A stretch of DNA of 64,000 bases. Source: Yokenella regensburgei ATCC 49455. GTDB lineage: Bacteria; Pseudomonadota; Gammaproteobacteria; Enterobacterales; Enterobacteriaceae. A program made the translations under genes and the position numbers. The notes under the pieces are model-generated. The model ran no database searches. It had not been told where the DNA came from and saw nothing but the letters and a program-made list of their open reading frames with translations. Below, piece after piece: positions 54,472-64,000 of the stretch. Each line of letters opens with the position of its first letter. Positions within the stretch are counted from its first letter, which is position 1. The stretch covers positions 31,347 through 95,346 of the forward strand of contig NZ_JMPS01000021.1 of the NCBI RefSeq assembly GCF_000735455.1. Direction: 5' to 3'.

Positions 54472-56276
54472 TGGAAGCTTCCAATTTGCTGCTGGCTGGC
54501 GTGCTGTTCCTGTTTGCCGCCGTCGTTGCCGTTCCGTTGGCCGCGCGGATAGGTATTGGCGCGGTGCTGGGCTATCTGTTGGCTGGGATCGCTATCGGCC
54601 CGTGGGGGTTAGGTTTCATCAGCGATGTTGATGAGATTTTGCATTTCTCCGAGCTGGGCGTTGTGTTTCTGATGTTCATCATCGGCCTTGAGCTGAACCC
54701 GGCGAAACTCTGGCAACTGCGGCGCTCCATCTTTGGCGTTGGGGCGGCTCAGGTTGGCCTCAGTGCGGCTATTCTGGCGGGGCTTTTGATGCTAACGGAT
54801 TTCTCGTGGCAGGCCGCCGTCGTAGGTGGGATTGGGCTCGCGATGTCCTCAACCGCGATGGCGCTGCAGTTAATGCGCGAAAAAGGTATGAACCGCAGCG
54901 AGGCAGGGCAGCTTGGTTTTTCGGTGCTGCTGTTCCAGGACCTGGCGGTGATCCCGGCGCTGGCGCTGGTACCGCTGCTGGCCGGTGCCGGGGATGAACA
55001 TCCGGACTGGTTCAAAATCGGTCTGAAGGTTCTGGCTTTCGCGGGCGTACTGGTGGGGGGCCGTTACCTGCTGCGACCCGTTTTCCGCTTCATTGCTGGC
55101 TCTGGCGTGCGGGAAGTGTTCACCGCCGCCACGCTGTTGCTGGTGCTGGGTTCGGCGCTGTTTATGGATGCGCTGGGGCTGTCGATGGCGCTCGGTACGT
55201 TCATCGCCGGGGTGTTGCTGGCGGAAAGTGAGTATCGACACGAACTGGAAATTGCTATTGAGCCGTTCAAAGGTCTGCTGCTGGGGCTGTTCTTTATCTC
55301 CGTTGGCATGGCGCTCAATCTTGGCGTGCTTTACACCCACTTACTGTGGGTGGTGATTAGCGTCGCGGTGCTGGTGGCGGTGAAAACGCTGGTGCTGTAC
55401 GTGCTGGCGCGGCTGTACCAGTTACGCAGTTCTGAGCGGATGCAGTTTGCCGGAGTGCTGAGCCAGGGCGGCGAGTTTGCTTTCGTGCTGTTTTCAACGG
55501 CCCCATCGCAGCGTCTGTTCCAGCACGATCAGATGGCACTTTTGCTGGTGGCGGTCACACTGTCGATGATGACCACGCCGCTGTTGATGAAAGTGATTGA
55601 TAGGGTGTTGTCGCACCGCTTTAATGGCTCTGAAGCCGAAGACGAAGCGCCATGGGTAGAAGATGATAAGCCGCAGGTGATTGTGGTGGGCTTCGGGCGT
55701 TTTGGTCAGGTGATTGGTCGTTTGCTGATGGCGAATAAAATGCGTATTACCGTGCTGGAGCGCGATATCAGCGCCGTGAACCTGATGCGTAAATACGGCT
55801 ACAAGGTGTATTACGGTGATGCTACGCAGGTGGAGCTGCTGCGTTCTGCCGGTGCTGAGGATGCGCAGTCGATTGTTATCACCTGCAACGAGCCAGAAGA
55901 CACCATGAAGCTGGTGGAGATCTGCCAGCAGCACTTCCCGCATCTGCATATTCTGGCGCGTGCACGAGGTCGAGTAGAAGCACATGAGCTTTTACAGGCC
56001 GGGGTGAAACAGTTCTCGCGTGAGACCTTCTCCAGTGCGCTGGAGCTGGGGCGCAAAGCGCTGGTCACGCTCGGGATGCACCCGCATCAGGCCCAGCGTG
56101 CGCAGCTACACTTCCGCCGTCTTGATATGCGTATGTTACGTGAGCTCATGCCGGTGCATACCGACACCCAACAGATTTCTCGCGTCAGAGAGGCGCGACG
56201 CGAGCTGGAGGATATCTTCCAGCGCGAGATGCAGCAGGAACGACGCCAGCTGGATGGCTGGGATGAATTCGAATAG
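54471..56276 (+). CDS. kefB: glutathione-gated potassium efflux system KefB
   Basis: A K+/H+ antiporter of the CPA2 family that acidifies the cytoplasm to protect against electrophiles when glutathione adducts form. In 601 residues it has about 13 membrane helices (1-380) and a C-terminal RCK/KTN domain starting [16 protein letters not shown] at about residue 403. Length equals E. coli KefB. It lies between kefG and yheV. Confidence 0.97.
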   Translation: MEASNLLLAGVLFLFAAVVAVPLAARIGIGAVLGYLLAGIAIGPWGLGFISDVDEILHFSELGVVFLMFIIGLELNPAKLWQLRRSIFGVGAAQVGLSAAILAGLLMLTDFSWQAAVVGGIGLAMSSTAMALQLMREKGMNRSEAGQLGFSVLLFQDLAVIPALALVPLLAGAGDEHPDWFKIGLKVLAFAGVLVGGRYLLRPVFRFIAGSGVREVFTAATLLLVLGSALFMDALGLSMALGTFIAGVLLAESEYRHELEIAIEPFKGLLLGLFFISVGMALNLGVLYTHLLWVVISVAVLVAVKTLVLYVLARLYQLRSSERMQFAGVLSQGGEFAFVLFSTAPSQRLFQHDQMALLLVAVTLSMMTTPLLMKVIDRVLSHRFNGSEAEDEAPWVEDDKPQVIVVGFGRFGQVIGRLLMANKMRITVLERDISAVNLMRKYGYKVYYGDATQVELLRSAGAEDAQSIVITCNEPEDTMKLVEICQQHFPHLHILARARGRVEAHELLQAGVKQFSRETFSSALELGRKALVTLGMHPHQAQRAQLHFRRLDMRMLRELMPVHTDTQQISRVREARRELEDIFQREMQQERRQLDGWDEFE

Positions 56277-56286
56277 AAGGTGAAAA

Positions 56287-56487
56287 ATGGCAGTACGTAA
56301 ACGTTTTATTGCCGGGGCGAAATGCCCGGCGTGCCAGGCTCAGGATTCAATGGCCATGTGGCGCGAGAATAATGTCGATATTGTTGAGTGTGTTAAGTGC
56401 GGTCACCAGATGCGCGAGGCCGATAAAGAGGTTCGCGACCATGTGCGAAAAGAAGAGCAAGTGATCGGGATTTTTCATCCGGAGTAG
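56287..56487 (+). CDS. yheV: small zinc-ribbon protein YheV
   Basis: A 66-residue protein with CPAC and CVKC pairs (about residues 17-20 and 38-41) that form a likely zinc ribbon. Conserved in enterics with unknown function. Starts 10 bases after kefB. Confidence 0.92.
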   Translation: MAVRKRFIAGAKCPACQAQDSMAMWRENNVDIVECVKCGHQMREADKEVRDHVRKEEQVIGIFHPE

Positions 56488-56540
56488 CGATCCGTGCTGT
56501 CTTTTTTTAAGCTAGTGGGTACACGGGTGCAGAATTCCGC

Positions 56541-56546
56541 TACAAT
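56541..56546 (+). promoter_or_regulatory. candidate -10 element for slyD
   Basis: TACAAT lies 36 bases before the slyD start. No good -35 hexamer is found 16-18 bases upstream, so the call is tentative. Confidence 0.4.
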
Positions 56547-56581
56547 CTGCGCCACTAATCTTTCCATGCTCAGGAGATATC

Positions 56582-57169
56582 ATGAAAGTAGCAAAAGACC
56601 TGGTGGTCAGCCTGGCCTATCAGGTACGTACAGAAGACGGTGTGTTGGTTGATGAGTCTCCGGTGAGTGCGCCGCTGGACTACCTGCATGGTCACGGTTC
56701 CCTGATTTCTGGCCTGGAAAACGCGCTGGAAGGTCACGACGTTGGTGATAAATTCGACGTTGCGGTCACTGCGAACGACGCTTACGGTCAGTACGACGAG
56801 AACCTGGTTCAGCGTGTTCCGAAAGAAGTTTTCATGGGCGTTGACGAGCTGCAGGTTGGCATGCGTTTCCTGGCTGAAACCGACCAGGGTCCGGTTCCGG
56901 TTGAGATCACCGAAGTTGAAGACGACCACGTTGTTGTTGATGGCAACCACATGCTGGCTGGCCAGAACCTGAAGTTCAACGTTGAAGTTGTGGCTATCCG
57001 TGAAGCAACCGAAGAAGAACTGGCTCATGGCCACGTTCACGGTGCACACGATCATCACCACGATCACGACCATGGCCACGACGGTTGCTGTGGTGGTCAC
57101 GGCCACGGTCATGACCACGAACACGGTAAAGGCGGTTGCGGCGGTAATGGCGGCTGCGGTTGCCACTAA
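56582..57169 (+). CDS. slyD: FKBP-type prolyl isomerase and metallochaperone SlyD
   Basis: A 195-residue cytoplasmic peptidyl-prolyl isomerase with an IF chaperone insert (about 70-130) and a metal-binding C-terminal tail from about 148 with many His, Cys and Gly residues (HHHDHDHGHDGCC and GGHGHGHDHEHG segments, ending GCGCH). It delivers nickel for hydrogenase maturation and is needed by phage phiX174 lysis in E. coli. It converges on slyX through a strong terminator. Confidence 0.97.
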   Translation: MKVAKDLVVSLAYQVRTEDGVLVDESPVSAPLDYLHGHGSLISGLENALEGHDVGDKFDVAVTANDAYGQYDENLVQRVPKEVFMGVDELQVGMRFLAETDQGPVPVEITEVEDDHVVVDGNHMLAGQNLKFNVEVVAIREATEEELAHGHVHGAHDHHHDHDHGHDGCCGGHGHGHDHEHGKGGCGGNGGCGCH

Positions 57170-57187
57170 CCGGTTCGTATCGGGTAT

Positions 57188-57217
57188 AAAAAAAGCGGGA
57201 ATATCCCGCTTTTTTTT
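57188..57217. terminator. bidirectional terminator between slyD and slyX
   Basis: AAAGCGGGA/TCCCGCTTT stem with an ATA loop, flanked by A-run and T-run on the two sides. Confidence 0.95.
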
Positions 57218-57221
57218 CGCC

Positions 57222-57440
57222 TCAATAGTGGGGAGGCGGCGTCTCTTCAGACGGTGACGCCATCTGTGAAGGCTGGCTGGCTTTGAGCTTTTCAGCCATC
57301 AGGCGAAGATGATCGCGCATTTTCGCCATTTCCATTTCGTGGGCGGTGACGGTCTGGTTGAGATCCTCAATGGTTATCTCCTGAAATGCCAGCCGGCTTT
57401 CCAGTTCCGCCAGTCGCGCTTCCATCGTTTTCTCGTGCAT
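57222..57440 (-). CDS. slyX: SlyX family protein
   Basis: A 72-residue, mostly coiled-coil protein ([20 protein letters not shown] and following heptads) with a Pro-rich C-terminus. Function unknown. It converges on slyD and is divergent from fkpA. Confidence 0.93.
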   Translation of the reverse strand: MHEKTMEARLAELESRLAFQEITIEDLNQTVTAHEMEMAKMRDHLRLMAEKLKASQPSQMASPSEETPPPHY

Positions 57441-57518
57441 TGTTCACCTCATCACGGTTATCTGCGGGCGGATTCTACTCAACTTTCCCTGTCGCCGCAG
57501 CTTCTTAACCGCGCTGAG

Positions 57519-57546
57519 GAAACTTATTTACACAAAAAGAGTCTGA
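57519..57546 (+). promoter_or_regulatory. probable sigma-E promoter of fkpA
   Basis: GAAACTT and TCTGA are separated by 16 bases, fitting the sigma-E consensus GGAACTT-N16-TCTGA with one change. It lies about 113 bases upstream of fkpA, which belongs to the sigma-E regulon in E. coli. Confidence 0.85.
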
Positions 57547-57658
57547 AAAGATCTGTTATTAGGGAGAGTCTATATGTTGATTTCTTCCACAAGGCTTTAT
57601 AGTACGCTACTCATTTACGTTAACCCTGGGGTGAGATGCCCCGGCCCTGGAGAAATGG

Positions 57659-58477
57659 ATGAAATCACTGTTTAAAGTAACGCTTCTGGCAACCACCATG
57701 GCCGTTGCGCTGAACGCGCCGCTGTCTTTCGCCGCTGATGCCGCTAAACCAGCTGCTGCAGCCGACAGCAAAGCCGCTTTCAAAAACGACGACCAGAAAT
57801 CCGCATATGCGCTGGGTGCTTCGCTGGGCCGTTACATGGAAAACTCCCTGAAGGAACAGGAAAAACTGGGCATCAAACTGGATAAAGATCAGCTGATCGC
57901 TGGCGTCCAGGATGCATTTGCCGATAAGAGCAAACTGTCAGATCAGGAAATCGAGCAAACGCTGCAGGCGTTTGAAACCCGCGTGAAGACTTCTGCTCAG
58001 CAGAAGATGGAAAAAGACGCTGCTGATAACGAAGCGAAAGGCAAAGCCTTCCGTGATGCTTTTGCCAAAGAGAAGGGTGTGAAAACCTCTTCTACCGGTC
58101 TGCTGTACAAAGTAGAGAAAGCCGGTACTGGTGAAGCACCGAAAGATACCGACACCGTGGTGGTGAACTACAAAGGCACCCTGATTGACGGTAAAGAGTT
58201 TGATAACTCCTACACCCGCGGTGAGCCGCTGACCTTCCGTCTGGATGGTGTTATCCCGGGCTGGACCGAAGGCCTGAAGAACATCAAGAAAGGTGGCAAG
58301 ATCAAGATGGTCATTCCACCGGATCTGGCATACGGTAAAACCGGCGTTCCGGGCATCCCGGCTAACTCCACGCTGGTATTCGACGTCGAGCTGCTGGATG
58401 TGAAGCCAGCGCCGAAAGCTGATGCTAAGCCGGACGCTGCCGCAGACAATAAAGCGGCAGACGCCAGCAAAAAATAA
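57659..58477 (+). CDS. fkpA: periplasmic FKBP-type peptidyl-prolyl isomerase FkpA
   Basis: A heat-stress-induced periplasmic chaperone and prolyl isomerase. The 272-residue precursor has a signal peptide ending SFA at about residue 25, an alpha-helical dimerisation domain (about 30-135) and an FKBP domain (about 145-250, VVVNYKGTLIDGKEFDNSY; GKIKMVIPPDLAYG). It ends with an Ala/Lys/Asp-rich tail. A sigma-E promoter precedes and a strong terminator follows. Confidence 0.97.
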   Translation: MKSLFKVTLLATTMAVALNAPLSFAADAAKPAAAADSKAAFKNDDQKSAYALGASLGRYMENSLKEQEKLGIKLDKDQLIAGVQDAFADKSKLSDQEIEQTLQAFETRVKTSAQQKMEKDAADNEAKGKAFRDAFAKEKGVKTSSTGLLYKVEKAGTGEAPKDTDTVVVNYKGTLIDGKEFDNSYTRGEPLTFRLDGVIPGWTEGLKNIKKGGKIKMVIPPDLAYGKTGVPGIPANSTLVFDVELLDVKPAPKADAKPDAAADNKAADASKK

Positions 58478-58488
58478 GGCTGATGAAG

Positions 58489-58517
58489 CCGCCGCCTGCA
58501 AGGGCGGCGGTTTTTTT
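58489..58517 (+). terminator. intrinsic terminator of fkpA
   Basis: CCGCCGCC/GGCGGCGG stem followed by seven T residues, 12 bases after the fkpA stop. Confidence 0.95.
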
Positions 58518-58587
58518 ATTTTGGGGCAGATATAATTAACACTGGAAAGCGCCTTATGCGCTGTATTACCTTAGATGCCCCTATCTT

Positions 58588-58593
58588 TATAAT
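58588..58593 (+). promoter_or_regulatory. candidate -10 element for yheO-tusDCB
   Basis: A perfect TATAAT 63 bases before yheO. Upstream hexamers are poor at 17-18 base spacing (ATTACC, TATTAC). A second TATAAT lies at 58531-58536. Confidence 0.4.
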
Positions 58594-58655
58594 GATGATG
58601 CTGAGCCTGCCCTGACCATCTAACGACAGGCTCCTGAAAAGGAGTGCTTTTTTTC

Positions 58656-59378
58656 ATGTCCAGGTCGCTATTAACCAATGAAACCAGTGAGCTAGATTTA
58701 CTGGATCAACGTCCTTTCGATCAAACCGATTTCGCTATTCTAAAATCATACGAAGCGGTTGTGGACGGGTTAGCGATGCTCATCGGCTCTCACTGTGAAA
58801 TTGTATTGCACTCGTTGCAGGACCTTAAGTGTTCCGCGATTCGAATTGCAAACGGTGAACACACCGGGCGAAAAATCGGCTCTCCAATAACCGATCTTGC
58901 TCTGCGCATGCTGCACGATATGACTGGTGCAGACAGCAGCGTTTCCAAATGTTATTTCACTCGCGCCAAAAGTGGCGTATTGATGAAGTCGCTGACCATT
59001 GCCATCCGCAATCGCGAACACCGCGTGATTGGTCTGCTGTGCATCAACATGAACCTTGATGTACCGTTCTCGCAGATTATGGGCACCTTTATTCCGCCGG
59101 AAACCCCGGAAGTGAACTCGCAGGTGAACTTTGCTTCGTCCGTCGAAGATCTCGTGACCCAGACGCTGGAATTCACCATTGAAGAGGTGAATGCCGATCG
59201 CAACGTTTCAAATAATGCTAAAAACCGTCAGATCGTTCTCAATCTCTATGAAAAAGGCATCTTCGATATCAAAGATGCGATTAACCAGGTTGCTGACCGT
59301 CTGAACATCTCTAAGCACACCGTGTATCTCTACATTCGTCAGTTCAAAAGCGGCGATTTCCAGGGGCAAGATAAGTAA
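58656..59378 (+). CDS. yheO: YheO-family DNA-binding transcriptional regulator
   Basis: A 240-residue protein with an N-terminal PAS-like YheO domain (about 30-150) and a C-terminal helix-turn-helix ([26 protein letters not shown] reads as the HTH; key segment [17 protein letters not shown]). Nearly identical to E. coli YheO. The ATG at 58656 matches E. coli MSRSLLTNE with AGGAG upstream; a GTG at 58644 falls in the ribosome site. Overlaps tusD by one base, so it is probably co-transcribed with tusDCB. Confidence 0.93.
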   Translation: MSRSLLTNETSELDLLDQRPFDQTDFAILKSYEAVVDGLAMLIGSHCEIVLHSLQDLKCSAIRIANGEHTGRKIGSPITDLALRMLHDMTGADSSVSKCYFTRAKSGVLMKSLTIAIRNREHRVIGLLCINMNLDVPFSQIMGTFIPPETPEVNSQVNFASSVEDLVTQTLEFTIEEVNADRNVSNNAKNRQIVLNLYEKGIFDIKDAINQVADRLNISKHTVYLYIRQFKSGDFQGQDK

Positions 59379-59764
59379 TGCGTTTTGCCCTGATGGTCAC
59401 TGGCCCGGCTTATGGTACGCAGCAGGCAAGCAGCGCGCTGCAGTTCGCTCAGGCGCTGCTCAAAGAGAATCATCAACTGGAGAGCGTCTTCTTTTATCGT
59501 GAAGGCGTGTACAACGCCAATCAGCTGACTTCTCCGGCAAGCGATGAATTTGACCTTGTGCGCGCCTGGCAGGCGTTGCATGAAGAACATGGCGTCGCGT
59601 TGCATATTTGTGTTGCCGCGGCGCTGCGCCGTGGCGTGACCGATGAAACCGAAGCGGGACAGCTTGGCCTTGCCAGCTTTAATCTGCAGCCTGGGTTTAC
59701 GCTCAGTGGCCTGGGTGCGCTCGCCGAAGCAGCGTTAACCTGCGATCGAATGGTGCAGTTCTGA
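59378..59764 (+). CDS. tusD: tRNA 2-thiouridine sulphur-relay protein TusD
   Basis: Part of the TusBCD complex that passes sulphur from TusA to TusE and MnmA for 2-thiolation of the wobble uridine in tRNA. The 128-residue protein, E. coli length, has the sulphur-carrying Cys78 (HICVAAAL). Overlaps yheO and tusC by one base each. Confidence 0.97.
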   Translation: MRFALMVTGPAYGTQQASSALQFAQALLKENHQLESVFFYREGVYNANQLTSPASDEFDLVRAWQALHEEHGVALHICVAAALRRGVTDETEAGQLGLASFNLQPGFTLSGLGALAEAALTCDRMVQF

Positions 59765-60123
59765 TGAAACGTGTCGCTTTTGTGTTTTCCAGCGCCCCGC
59801 ACGGTAGCACCTCAGGCCGGGAAGGGCTGGATGCTTTACTTGCTACCTCCGCACTGACCGACGAGATTGGCGTCTTTTTCGTTGGCGACGGTGTTTTCCA
59901 GTTGCTCAGTGGGCAACATCCGCAAGCCATACTCGCCCGTGACTACATCTCTACTTTCAAGTTGCTGCCGCTTTACGATATTGAGCAGTGCTGGGTCTGT
60001 TCTGCCGCGCTGCGTGAGCGTGGGCTTGCGACCAAAACCGAATTTGTCATCGATGCCGAGGTGCTGGAGCCAGATGCCCTGCGCCAGAAGCTCGATAGTT
60101 TCGACGTTATTCTGAGGTTCTGA
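59764..60123 (+). CDS. tusC: tRNA 2-thiouridine sulphur-relay protein TusC
   Basis: A 119-residue DsrF-like subunit of TusBCD, beginning [21 protein letters not shown]. Overlaps tusD by one base and precedes tusB by 7 bases. Confidence 0.97.
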   Translation: MKRVAFVFSSAPHGSTSGREGLDALLATSALTDEIGVFFVGDGVFQLLSGQHPQAILARDYISTFKLLPLYDIEQCWVCSAALRERGLATKTEFVIDAEVLEPDALRQKLDSFDVILRF

Positions 60124-60130
60124 GACTGCT

Positions 60131-60418
60131 ATGTTGCATACACTGAGTACTTCCCCCTGGCATGCTGACCTGCATACGTTGTGCCGTATGTTGAAAGCAG
60201 GGGATGAAGTGGTGATGCTCTCCGATGGTGTGCTGGCGGCGCTTAACGGCAACCCGTTTCTTGAATTGCTGGCAGATGCCCCCATATCGCTTTATGTCTT
60301 AAAGGAAGACCTTGACGCCCGGGGTCTTTCTGGTCAAATTTCGAGCGCTGTCGTCAGGGTTGACTATACTGATTTCGTCAGACTGGCGGTAAAACACCCT
60401 GGCCAGTTGGCCTGGTAG
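60131..60418 (+). CDS. tusB: tRNA 2-thiouridine sulphur-relay protein TusB
   Basis: A 95-residue DsrH-like subunit of TusBCD, beginning [14 protein letters not shown], ending [14 protein letters not shown]. The str operon promoter follows 22 bases later. Confidence 0.96.
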   Translation: MLHTLSTSPWHADLHTLCRMLKAGDEVVMLSDGVLAALNGNPFLELLADAPISLYVLKEDLDARGLSGQISSAVVRVDYTDFVRLAVKHPGQLAW

Positions 60419-60440
60419 CCACGCGATCGTTGTATATTTC

Positions 60441-61484
<1,044 letters not shown>

Positions 61485-61548
61485 TCCCTTCGGAGTTTTA
61501 GTCACCAGGCGGGCGCTTCAGAGAAGCCGCCCGCTCTGGGTTACTTAA

Positions 61549-63696
<2,148 letters not shown>

Positions 63697-63709
63697 GCCG
63701 CAGGGTTAA

Positions 63710-64000
<291 letters not shown>

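Noticed and set aside
57040..57166. Short tandem CAC/GGT-rich sequence, looking like a repeat array
   Set aside because: It is the His/Gly/Cys metal-binding tail of SlyD, coding and conserved, not a CRISPR or satellite.

Overview
The window is a stretch of chromosome from a gammaproteobacterium of the family Enterobacteriaceae. Almost every gene can be recognised from conserved protein sequence, and gene order closely follows the Escherichia coli/Salmonella block between the maltose genes and the str ribosomal operon. It differs from E. coli K-12 in several ways (no nirC between nirD and cysG, no frl/yhfS-Z block between trpS and cysG, a codA next to nirB, a DUF1471 gene between bioH and feoC). 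These features and the GC-rich codon use suggest an Enterobacter-like genus (Enterobacter, Lelliottia, Leclercia, Klebsiella group). The genus is an inference and is not proven. I found no rRNA, tRNA, CRISPR array, prophage, transposase or insertion sequence.

Layout. 1-7.2 kb: 3' end of malP, malQ, gluconate transporter gntT with GntR operators, nfuA, gntX, bioH and a small secreted DUF1471 protein. 7.2-13.3 kb: the ferrous iron operon feoABC with candidate Fur and FNR sites, then tex and greB. 13.5-17.6 kb: the ompR-envZ two-component system and pck with two CRP sites. 17.6-22.7 kb: igaA-yrfG-hslR-hslO (envelope stress and heat shock) and nudE. 22.7-28.6 kb: mrcA (PBP1A) and the divergent hofMNOPQ genes (type IV pilus-like DNA-utilisation machinery). 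28.7-35.4 kb: the long aroK-aroB-damX-dam-rpe-gph-trpS gene series. 35.4-42.5 kb: cysG, nirD, nirB (siroheme and NADH nitrite reductase) with an FNR/NarL promoter, then codA and tsgA. 42.8-49.7 kb: ppiA, the yhfG-fic antitoxin/toxin-like pair, pabA, argD, yhfK, crp, yhfA. 49.7-56.5 kb: prkB, yheU, yheT, the ABC-F gene yheS, and the kefG-kefB-yheV potassium efflux cluster. 56.5-60.4 kb: slyD, slyX, the sigma-E-type promoter and fkpA, yheO and the tusDCB tRNA-thiolation genes. 60.4 kb to the end: the str operon rpsL-rpsG-fusA-tufA, with tufA cut by the window edge.

Functionally this is core genome: central and accessory carbon metabolism, anaerobic respiration, iron uptake, envelope biogenesis and its stress responses, aromatic amino acid and folate synthesis, and translation. 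siroheme made by CysG is the cofactor of NirB; FNR probably links the feo and nir promoters; CRP, encoded here, has good candidate sites at pck and between tsgA and ppiA.

I did not find a convincing undescribed system. The items most worth a second look are the nested inverted repeat exactly where nirC is missing, the yhfG-fic pair with a degenerate Fic motif, the solitary codA, the DUF1471 gene, and several strong intergenic palindromes.
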